From assembly GCF_009711185.1 (NCBI RefSeq), contig NZ_WMIF01000005.1:62001-126000 (forward strand): 64,000 nt of DNA, given 5' to 3'. The notes beneath the pieces are model-generated. The model saw only the letters and a list, made by a program, of their open reading frames with translations. It was not told where the DNA came from and made no database searches. The position numbers and the translations under genes are program-made. Shown in pieces: positions 53,759 through 61,178 of the stretch. The first letter of the stretch is position 1; every line of letters begins with the position of its first letter. Source of the stretch: Paracoccus limosus (GTDB lineage: Bacteria > Pseudomonadota > Alphaproteobacteria > Rhodobacterales > Rhodobacteraceae).

Positions 53759-55266
53759 GCGGTGCCCCCCTGCCGCTCTGTGGCCAGTTCCATGATCGCC
53801 TGCTGCGATGAGGCCGCCGGCAGGATGCCTGTCAGCCGCCCCTCGCACATCACCGCGATGCGATGCGACAGGCGCAGCACCTCGGGCATCTCGCTGGAAA
53901 TGACGATGATCGCCTTGCCCGCCGCCGCGAGATCAGTGAGCAGGTGATAGATTTCCGCCTTGGCGCCGACATCGATGCCGCGCGTCGGCTCGTCAAAGAT
54001 CAGGATGTCGCAATCGCGCAAAAGCCATTTCGCGATCACCACCTTTTGCTGGTTGCCGCCCGACAGGAAACGCACCTCCTGCCGGTCGCCGGGGGTACGG
54101 ATGCGCAGCCGCGCGATATGGTCGCGCGCCACCTTGCGCAGCCCCGGCTCATCAAGCCGCCCCAGCCGGTCGGTAAAGCGCGCCAGACTGGCCATGGCGA
54201 TATTGGCGCGCACATCCATGCCAAGCGCCAGCCCGTAATGCTTGCGATCCTCGGAGAGATAGCCGATCCCGGCCCGCACCGCGTCATGCGGGCTGCGGAT
54301 GCGCGCCGGGCGGCCATGGATCAGGATCTCGCCGCCATCAGCAGGCTCGGCGCCAAAGATGGCGCGGGCAAGCTCGGTCCGGCCGGCACCCATCAGCCCG
54401 GCAAAGCCCAGAATCTCGCCCTTTTTCAGCGAAAAGCTGATGTCGCGCAGCTCGGTCCCGCGCGTCAGGCCGCGCACCTCCAGCGCCACCGGCGCCTGCG
54501 CCAGATCGGGGACCACCACCTGTTCATCGCCGATCTCGCGCCCGACCATCATTGCGATGATGCTGCCGATGGCGGTGGTGGCGGCATCGACGGTGGCGAC
54601 ATGGGCGCCGTCGCGCATGACGGTGATGCGGTCCGAGATGCGCTTGATCTCGTCCATCTTGTGGCTGATGTAGATGATGCCCACGCCCTCGTCGCGCAGC
54701 TGGCGGATGATGCTGAACAGCTCGGCGATCTCGGCATCGTTCAGCGCGGCGGTGGGTTCGTCCATGATCAGCACGCGCGGGCGATAGCTCAGCGCCTTGG
54801 CGATCTCGATCATCTGCTGGCGCGCGATGGACAGGCTGGCGACCGGCGTGCGCGGGTCCAGCCGCAGGTTCATGCGCGCAAAGATCGCGGCGGTATCGGC
54901 GTTCTGGCGCGCCTCGTCGATGCGGCCCAAGGACAGGCGCGGCTCGCGCCCGATCCAGATGTTCTGCGCCGCCGTCAGGTCGCGCATCAGCGCCAGTTCC
55001 TGATGGATGATGCCGATGCCAAGCGCCTGCGACGCGCGCGGATCGGCGATCTGGACCTCGGCCCCGTCGATCAGGATGCGGCCGCCATCGGGGCGATAGA
55101 CGCCGGACAGGATTTTCATCAGCGTCGATTTGCCGGCGCCGTTTTCGCCCATCAGCGCGTGAACCTCGCCGGCGCGCAGCTCGAAGCCCACCGATTTCAG
55201 CGCGTGGACGCCGGGGAAATGCTTGTCGATCCCCTGCATCCGCACCAGTTCGCGCCCGGCCGTCAT
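53755..55266 (-). CDS. Sugar ABC transporter, duplicated ATP-binding subunit
   Basis: A 503-residue double ATPase of the sugar importer class. Module 1: Walker [15 protein letters not shown] near residue 40, Walker [13 protein letters not shown], degenerate signature LSIARQQ. Module 2: signature [15 protein letters not shown], Walker [14 protein letters not shown], altered Walker A ([12 protein letters not shown]). ATG 55266 gives the standard N-terminus; it overlaps the lactonase stop by 4 nt. It would power uptake by the permease next to it. Confidence 0.93.
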   Translation of the reverse strand: MTAGRELVRMQGIDKHFPGVHALKSVGFELRAGEVHALMGENGAGKSTLMKILSGVYRPDGGRILIDGAEVQIADPRASQALGIGIIHQELALMRDLTAAQNIWIGREPRLSLGRIDEARQNADTAAIFARMNLRLDPRTPVASLSIARQQMIEIAKALSYRPRVLIMDEPTAALNDAEIAELFSIIRQLRDEGVGIIYISHKMDEIKRISDRITVMRDGAHVATVDAATTAIGSIIAMMVGREIGDEQVVVPDLAQAPVALEVRGLTRGTELRDISFSLKKGEILGFAGLMGAGRTELARAIFGAEPADGGEILIHGRPARIRSPHDAVRAGIGYLSEDRKHYGLALGMDVRANIAMASLARFTDRLGRLDEPGLRKVARDHIARLRIRTPGDRQEVRFLSGGNQQKVVIAKWLLRDCDILIFDEPTRGIDVGAKAEIYHLLTDLAAAGKAIIVISSEMPEVLRLSHRIAVMCEGRLTGILPAASSQQAIMELATERQGGTA

Positions 55267-56078
55267 GGCGCCACCCCGTAGAAACGCGCGCCATTGCCGC
55301 CCATGATCGCGGCGCGCTCGGGCGCGGCCAGCCGGGCCAGCAGGCTGTCGGTCAGCTCCAGCCAGTCGCCATGGCTGGCCGCCAGCGTCAGCACCGGCCA
55401 GTCGCTGCCCCAGATCAGCCGCTCGGGCCCGAACCAGTCCAGCAGCGGCGCAAGGATGGCGTGCAGCGCCGGCAAGGGATCGCGCAGCGCCTCGGGCGGC
55501 AATTCGGTCATCAGGCCCGACAGCTTGCAATGCACACCCGGCAGCGCCGCCAGCACCCGCATCCCCGCCGCCCATGCGGCCTGTTCGCCCGGCTGCGGCT
55601 TGGCGGCATGGTCGATCACCACCGGCAGGCCGGGATTGCGGGCGATGAACTGCGCCAAAGGCCCCAGATGGCGCCGCGTCACCAGCGCGTCGAAGCGCAG
55701 ACCCAGGGCCGGCAGAGCGGCCAGCACCTCGGGATGCGGCGCGGTCAGGATCCAGTCATCCTCGGCAATGTCCTGCAACATCGGGCGGATGCCGACCAGC
55801 CGGCCCGCGCGGGCGCGCAGCGCCGCGACCGAGTCGGGATCGGCCAGATCGGCCCAGCCCACCACGCCGCGAATGCGCGGATCGTCCAGCCCCAGCAGGA
55901 AATCCGTCTCGGCCAGCGTGGGCGCGGCCTGCACCGCGATCACCGCAATATCGGCGGGATAATCCGGCGGCAGGAAATCCCGGCGGATCGGTGCCAGCGG
56001 GCTGCCGCTTCCGGCCAGCCAGCCATAATCGCCCCGATCAAGGCGCCAGAAATGACAATGGGCATCCAGTTTCTGCAT
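55263..56078 (-). CDS. L-fucono-1,5-lactonase (amidohydrolase family)
   Basis: A 271-residue TIM-barrel amidohydrolase of the COG3618 group, opening L-fucono-lactone to L-fuconate. The metal-ligand motif DAHCHFW (residues 5-11), the [10 protein letters not shown] strand, the barrel histidine in VVIDHAAKP and the final Asp in [10 protein letters not shown] are visible. Neighbouring fucose enzymes support the substrate; other sugar lactones are possible. It overlaps the ATPase gene by 4 nt and lies 33 bp downstream of the first SDR gene. Confidence 0.88.
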   Translation of the reverse strand: MQKLDAHCHFWRLDRGDYGWLAGSGSPLAPIRRDFLPPDYPADIAVIAVQAAPTLAETDFLLGLDDPRIRGVVGWADLADPDSVAALRARAGRLVGIRPMLQDIAEDDWILTAPHPEVLAALPALGLRFDALVTRRHLGPLAQFIARNPGLPVVIDHAAKPQPGEQAAWAAGMRVLAALPGVHCKLSGLMTELPPEALRDPLPALHAILAPLLDWFGPERLIWGSDWPVLTLAASHGDWLELTDSLLARLAAPERAAIMGGNGARFYGVAP

Positions 56079-56111
56079 CGCCGCCCCTCCCCTGGCTGCG
56101 GATGAGACGGA

Positions 56112-56849
56112 TCAGATGGTCACGCCTCCGTCGACAAGCAGCGCCTGGCCGGTGACGAAACGGCTTTCATCCGACAGCAGGTAGACGACCATCGGCGACA
56201 TGTCGTCGACCGTGGCCAGCCGCCCCATCGGCTGGCGGGCGATAAAATCCTTTTCCGCCTGCACCGGATCGGCCGAGGCGGCGATGCGGCCGCGCAGGCT
56301 GGGCGTGTCCACGGTGCCGGGGCAGAGCGCGTTGCAGCGGATGCCCTGTTTCACGAAATCGGCGGCGATGGCCTTGGTCAGCCCGATCACCGCCGCCTTG
56401 GTCGTGCCATAGGCGCAGCGGTTCGGGAACCCTTTCACCGACGAGGCCATCGAGGCCATGTTCAGGATGGAGGCGGTGCCGGTGTCGCGCGCCCGCTGCA
56501 GCATTCCCGGCAGGCAGGCCCGCGTCAGCCGCATCATCGCGGTGACGTTCAGCGCCAAGGCGAAATCCCAATCGGCGTCGGTCAGCTCCAGCACCGAGCC
56601 GTTGTGCACCACGCCCGCGCAGTTGAAGAGCCCGTCGAGCGGCCCGACTTCGGCGGCGATCGCGGCGACGGCGCTGGCATCGGTCACGTCCAGCACGGCG
56701 GTGCGGATGCCCTCCAGCCCCTGCAACAGCGCGCCGTCGCGGTCGGTGGCGATGACCGTCGCGCCCTCTTGCGCCATGGCAATCGCGGCGGCGCGGCCCA
56801 TGCCCTGCCCGGCGGCGGTTACCAGAATGGTCTTGCCCGAAAGCCGCAT
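56112..56849 (-). CDS. 2-keto-3-deoxy-L-fuconate dehydrogenase (SDR family)
   Basis: A 245-residue short-chain dehydrogenase. VTAAGQGMGRAAAIAMA (residues 9-25), FNCAGVVHNG, LNMASMASSVKGFPNR and the YGTTKAAVIGL active-site block are intact; the second SDR glycine is replaced by alanine. It resembles the BDH2-like group that contains 2-keto-3-deoxy-L-fuconate 4-dehydrogenase, giving 2,4-diketo-3-deoxy-L-fuconate. It is the first gene of the fucose operon, with an AGGG site before ATG 56849, directly behind the palindromic operator. Confidence 0.85.
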   Translation of the reverse strand: MRLSGKTILVTAAGQGMGRAAAIAMAQEGATVIATDRDGALLQGLEGIRTAVLDVTDASAVAAIAAEVGPLDGLFNCAGVVHNGSVLELTDADWDFALALNVTAMMRLTRACLPGMLQRARDTGTASILNMASMASSVKGFPNRCAYGTTKAAVIGLTKAIAADFVKQGIRCNALCPGTVDTPSLRGRIAASADPVQAEKDFIARQPMGRLATVDDMSPMVVYLLSDESRFVTGQALLVDGGVTI

Positions 56850-56875
56850 CCGACCCTCCCCTGTCGTCAGCAATT

Positions 56876-56906
56876 CTTATATGAATAGTCTATTCATCTA
56901 TGAATA
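56876..56906 (-). promoter_or_regulatory. Fucose operon promoter with embedded 17-bp palindromic operator
   Basis: On the minus strand TTCATA (56904-56899) and TATAAG (56881-56876) form a promoter with a 17-bp spacer. The spacer is occupied by the perfect palindrome ATGAATAG-T-CTATTCAT (56881-56897, sharing its outer base with the -10). A further half-site ATGAATA lies at 56900-56906. The site is placed to block RNA polymerase and probably binds the IclR protein encoded next to it. Confidence 0.65.
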
Positions 56907-56965
56907 CTTGACGCAAGCAGATTCAGGCGCAGGATTTGCGAAACCGGCACGAAGGGGGCGGCACG

Positions 56966-57748
56966 ATGCAGACGGGCACAGAGGATCCGGCCGAGGGCCG
57001 TTATCGCGCGCCGGCGCTGGACAAGGGGCTGGACATTCTTGAGGTGCTGGCCGAGCAGGCGCGCGGCCTGACCCGGACCGAGATCGTCAAGGCGCTGGGA
57101 CTGAGCCCGTCGCAGATCTACCGGATGCTGGAACGGCTGGTGGCGCGTGGCTATGTGACGCGGCTGGACGGCGACCGCTATGCGCTGACCATGCGCATGT
57201 TCCTGCTGGCGACGCGCCACCCGCCGCTGCGCCGGCTTTTGGCCGAGGCGCAGCCTCTGATGGACGAATTTTCGGGCCGGATCGGGCAATCCTGCCATCT
57301 GGTGGTGCCCGAACGCGGCGCGGGTATCGTGGTGGCGCAGGCCAGCCCCATCGGGCATTGGGAATTCCGGGCGCGGCTGGGCGCGCAGCTTGACCTGTTC
57401 ACGACCAGCTCGGGGCTGACGCTGCTGGCATTTCAAGACCCGGCCGGGATCACGCAGACGCTGGGCTGCTGGGGCATCGCGGGCGCCGACGAACGGCTGG
57501 CCGGGGTGGCGCCGCATCTGGCAGAGGTGCGCGCACGCGGCGCGCGTGTCGCCCCCTCGGGGCAGCTGGCCGGCGTCACCGATATCAGCGTGCCCGTGCC
57601 GGGCCCGGGCGGCATGGCGGTGGCGGTGCTGACCTGCGCCTTTATCGACCATCCCGATGCGGCGCAAATCCATGACCGCGACTCCGCGCTGGCGGCGCTG
57701 CACGAGGTCGCCCGGACGCTGGCCGCGGCCGAGGCACCACCTGCCTGA
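56966..57748 (+). CDS. IclR-family transcriptional regulator of the fucose operon
   Basis: A 260-residue IclR protein: N-terminal winged helix-turn-helix (ALDKGLDILEVLAEQARG, with SPSQIYRMLERLVARGYV) and a C-terminal GAF-like effector domain (AGIVVAQASPIG to the final helix). ATG 56966 has an AAGGGGG site; a TTG 10 codons upstream is possible but poor. It is divergent from the fuc operon, with the palindrome between them, which strongly suggests it is the repressor. The effector may be L-fucose or a pathway intermediate; this is inferred. Confidence 0.87.
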   Translation: MQTGTEDPAEGRYRAPALDKGLDILEVLAEQARGLTRTEIVKALGLSPSQIYRMLERLVARGYVTRLDGDRYALTMRMFLLATRHPPLRRLLAEAQPLMDEFSGRIGQSCHLVVPERGAGIVVAQASPIGHWEFRARLGAQLDLFTTSSGLTLLAFQDPAGITQTLGCWGIAGADERLAGVAPHLAEVRARGARVAPSGQLAGVTDISVPVPGPGGMAVAVLTCAFIDHPDAAQIHDRDSALAALHEVARTLAAAEAPPA

Positions 57749-57998
57749 TACGGCCCGCCGGACGTTTCGGCACAATCGCAAGAAGAACAGCCGCGCGCCG
57801 CAGCGCCACGCCGCAATCATGGGCAGAACGGCCCTGCCCCGGCCGCAGGCGGCGGCAATGGGCAAGATCCCGCAGCTTCTGGGATTTTCGCGCTTTCCTT
57901 TGTATTTTGCTTGCCATTCCGGCCTGTCAGGCCCTAGCGATGACTCCGTCCGGGCTTGCTTGGCCCGCGTTCCGATCCGACCGAACGGAGTTTCGATC

Positions 57999-59672
57999 TT
58001 GCGCCTTCGCAGACCCGCCCCCTTGCGCGCCACAGCCCTTGCCCTGATGCTGGCCCCGCTGCTGTCCGCACCTGCCGCCCTTGCCCAGGACGGTGCCGGC
58101 ACGACCGCCAGCACCGCCACCGCCGCGCCCGCCGCCGAGCCCGCCTTTGCCCCCGTGCTGGGTCAGGCGCAGGTGTTCAGCTTTGACGTGCTGACCCAGC
58201 GCGCCCGCGATCTGGCACGCCAGCCGTGGCAGGCGCCGGTGGTCGAACAGCCCGATGTGCTGGAAAAGATCGACTATGACGCGCATTGGAAGATCCGCTT
58301 CCGCCCCGAGGAAACCGTGCGCGTCGGCGATGTGCCGGTGCAGTTCTTTCATCTGGGCACCTATTTCCGCACCCCGGTCAAGATCAGCACGGTCGACGAC
58401 GGCAAGGCCCGCCAGATCCAGTATGACCCGCGCTTCTTTGACATGCCCGCCGACAGCCCGGCGCGGCAACTGACGCGCGGCACCGGCTTTGCCGGCTTCC
58501 GGCTGATGGACCCGGATCTAAAGACCGACTGGATCAGCTTTCTGGGCGCGAGCTATTTCCGCACCTCGGGGCCCTTCGGGCAATATGGCCTGTCGGCGCG
58601 CGGGCTGGCGATCGATTCGGGCATGTCCACGCCCGAGGAATTCCCGCTGTTCACCGAATTCTACATCGAAAAGCCCAGCGATGGCCGCGCCGATGTGACG
58701 CTTTATGCGCTGATGGACAGCCCCTCGGTGTCAGGCGCCTATCGCATGGACATCAGCAAGGGCGCCACCGGCGAGGGGCAGGTGATGCAGATCAGCTCGA
58801 AGCTGTTCTTCCGCAATTCGGTCGAACGGCTGGGCATCGCGCCGCTGACCTCGATGTATTGGTATTCGGAAACCAACCGCGTGCTGGCCTTTGACTGGCG
58901 CCCCGAGGTGCATGACGCCGACGGGCTGATGATGGTCATGGGCAATGGCGAACAGATCTGGCGCCCGCTGATGAACCCGCCGCGCGTGGTCACGTCAAGC
59001 TTTGCGACCGAAAACCCGCAGGGCTTTGGCCTGATCCAGCGCGACCGCGACTTTGACAATTACGAAGACGACGGCGTGTTCTACAACAAGCGCGCCTCGG
59101 TCTGGATCCAGCCGCAGGGCGATTGGGGTCAGGGTCAGGTTCAGCTGATCGAGATCCCGACCGATGACGAGGTCTATGACAATATCGTCGCCTTCTGGAA
59201 CCCGGCGCAAAAGCCGCAGCCGGGGCAAGAGATGGACTTTTCCTATACCCTGTCATGGGTCGATCAGCCGCCGGTCGCGCAGCCGCTGGCCCATACGGTG
59301 GCGACCCGCATCGGCGCCGGCGGTGTGCCCGGCCTGCCCCGGCCCGATGACGAGCTGAAGATCGCCATCGATTTTGACGGCGGCCAGATCGGCAAGCTGG
59401 GTCAGCAGGATGGCGTGACCCCGGTGGTCAGCGTGCCCGATGGCGTCAAGGTCGTGCAAAGCTATGCCCTGCCGGTGGTCGGCACCACGCGCTGGCGGCT
59501 GATCTTTGACATCGCCGCCCCGGGGATCGAGACCGCCGATCTGCGCGCCTATCTGGAAAAGGACGGGCAAGCCCTGACCGAGACATGGCTGGGTCAGGTC
59601 CATCCCGAACAGTTCGCTCGCGCCCGCCCCGGCTACAACCCGCCCGATCCGCAACCAGCGGCGGCGCAGTAA
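57999..59672 (+). CDS. opgG: Periplasmic glucan biosynthesis protein G
   Basis: A 557-residue exported protein of the OpgG/MdoG family, which works in making osmoregulated periplasmic glucans. A signal peptide (MRLRRPAPLRATALAL..., about 33 residues, ending PAALA) is followed by an Ala/Thr linker. The core then includes FDVLTQRARDLARQPW, FFHLGTYFRTPVKI, SWISFLGASYFRTSG-like blocks and SMYWYSETNRVLAFDWRPEVHD. Length fits the family (about 510) plus the linker. The start is TTG 57999 with CGGAG 8 nt upstream. The partner glycosyltransferase OpgH is not adjacent, which is unusual. Confidence 0.9.
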   Translation: MRLRRPAPLRATALALMLAPLLSAPAALAQDGAGTTASTATAAPAAEPAFAPVLGQAQVFSFDVLTQRARDLARQPWQAPVVEQPDVLEKIDYDAHWKIRFRPEETVRVGDVPVQFFHLGTYFRTPVKISTVDDGKARQIQYDPRFFDMPADSPARQLTRGTGFAGFRLMDPDLKTDWISFLGASYFRTSGPFGQYGLSARGLAIDSGMSTPEEFPLFTEFYIEKPSDGRADVTLYALMDSPSVSGAYRMDISKGATGEGQVMQISSKLFFRNSVERLGIAPLTSMYWYSETNRVLAFDWRPEVHDADGLMMVMGNGEQIWRPLMNPPRVVTSSFATENPQGFGLIQRDRDFDNYEDDGVFYNKRASVWIQPQGDWGQGQVQLIEIPTDDEVYDNIVAFWNPAQKPQPGQEMDFSYTLSWVDQPPVAQPLAHTVATRIGAGGVPGLPRPDDELKIAIDFDGGQIGKLGQQDGVTPVVSVPDGVKVVQSYALPVVGTTRWRLIFDIAAPGIETADLRAYLEKDGQALTETWLGQVHPEQFARARPGYNPPDPQPAAAQ

Positions 59673-59680
59673 GAAACGCA

Positions 59681-59710
59681 CCCTTCGCGCGGACCAACCG
59701 CGCGGAGGGG
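59681..59710. terminator. Convergent stem-loop between opgG and MFS gene
   Basis: CCCTTCGCGCGG (59681-59692) pairs with CCGCGCGGAGGG (59698-59709) over 12 bp with one wobble and a 5-nt loop, 9 nt after the opgG stop. T-runs are weak, so efficiency is uncertain. Confidence 0.6.
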
Positions 59711-59727
59711 ATCTGACCGGGCCGCGC

Positions 59728-60978
59728 CTAGCCCTGTTCGCTGCCGTCCAACCGCTCGACACGGCGCAGCTGCGGGAACAGCCGCATCCACAGGATGACG
59801 ACGCCGATGGTGCCGATCCCGCCCAGCACCGCCGTGGCGACCGGCCCGATGGCCCCGGCCAGCATCCCCGATTCGAACTCGCCCAGCTGGTTCGAGGTGC
59901 CGATGAACAGCGAGTTCACCGCATTGACCCGACCGCGCATTTCGTCCGGGGTCATCAGCTGCACCAGCGAGCTGCGCACCACGACGCTGACATTGTCCGC
60001 AGCCCCGGTCACGGCCAGTGCCGCAATCGACAGCGCGATATTGCGCGACAGCGCAAAGACCACGGTGGCAAGGCCAAAGACCGCGACCGCCATGAACATC
60101 TTGCGTCCCGCGCCCTGCGTGATCGGCCGCCGCGCCAGAACAAAGGACATGAGCAGCGCCCCGACCGCCGGCGCCGCCCGCAACAGCCCCATGCCCAAAG
60201 GCCCGGCCCTGAGGATGTCGCTGGCAAAGATCGGCAACAGCGCCGTCGCGCCCCCCAGCAGCACCGCGAACAGATCCAGCGAGATCGTGCCAAGGATCGC
60301 CGGGCGCGAACGGATGAAGCTGATGCCGGCGAAGACGCTGCCAAGGCTGATCGGCGTGCGCGCCACCGCCCGCACCGCCAGCCGGATCGAGATGACATTA
60401 TAGGCCGCGACCGCAAACAGCAGCGCCGCGACGATAAAGGGCACCCGCTCGCCCAGACCATACATCAGCCCGCCCAGCGACGGGCCGACGATAAAGGCGG
60501 TCTGCATGAACGAGGTCGAGGTGGCGATGGCGCGCTGCAACATCGACACCGGCACGATATTGGGCAAAAGCGAGGCCATGGTCGGCCGCTCAAAGGCCTG
60601 ACAGGCGCCCATCACCCCGGCGGCCAGCAGCATCAGCACCGGCGTCAGCACGCCCAGCCAGACCCCGACCGCGACGGCGGCCACGGCCAGCGCCTCGATC
60701 CCCTGACAGGCCAGACCGATGCGGCGGCGGTCGAAACGGTCCACCACCGGCCCCGCCACCAGCGTCAGCACCGCCATCGGCGCGAATTGCGCCAGCCCCA
60801 GCCAGCCCAGCATATAGGCGTTCTGGGTCTGGTCATACAGCATCCAGCCAAGCGCCACCGCCAGCGACTGGAACCCCAGCTGCGAGCAGACTCGGGACGA
60901 GATAAAATGCCGGTAATTGCCATTGGCCAGAACCCGGTCCTGTCCGGCCGGATTGGCTGTGCTGTCGTCGCTGGTCAT
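59728..60978 (-). CDS. MFS transporter, exporter type
   Basis: A 416-residue, roughly 11-12-helix facilitator resembling enterobactin/macrolide exporters (EntS-like). The loop GPVVDRFDRRRIGLACQ between helices 2 and 3 and TPDEMRGRVNAVNSLFIGTS near helix 10 are typical of that group. ATG 60978 is chosen over a longer frame to 61071, which adds only a proline-arginine-rich stretch. The substrate is unknown. It is convergent with opgG. Confidence 0.85.
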   Translation of the reverse strand: MTSDDSTANPAGQDRVLANGNYRHFISSRVCSQLGFQSLAVALGWMLYDQTQNAYMLGWLGLAQFAPMAVLTLVAGPVVDRFDRRRIGLACQGIEALAVAAVAVGVWLGVLTPVLMLLAAGVMGACQAFERPTMASLLPNIVPVSMLQRAIATSTSFMQTAFIVGPSLGGLMYGLGERVPFIVAALLFAVAAYNVISIRLAVRAVARTPISLGSVFAGISFIRSRPAILGTISLDLFAVLLGGATALLPIFASDILRAGPLGMGLLRAAPAVGALLMSFVLARRPITQGAGRKMFMAVAVFGLATVVFALSRNIALSIAALAVTGAADNVSVVVRSSLVQLMTPDEMRGRVNAVNSLFIGTSNQLGEFESGMLAGAIGPVATAVLGGIGTIGVVILWMRLFPQLRRVERLDGSEQG

Positions 60979-61178
60979 GCCTGTCGCCCCCGCAAGGCGG
61001 CGCTCGCCATCACCGGACACGACGCGCCGCGCCGGCAGGCGGCGGATGGCCGCGCGCCGGTCCAATTCCATGCGCCGACCGGCATCGGCGCCCTCGTCCG
61101 GCGAACTGCCATACCAGCCGCCTTCACCGCGCCCTAGTCCCGCCGGCGGCCCCTGTCAAGCCAGCCGGCAGGCGCCGG

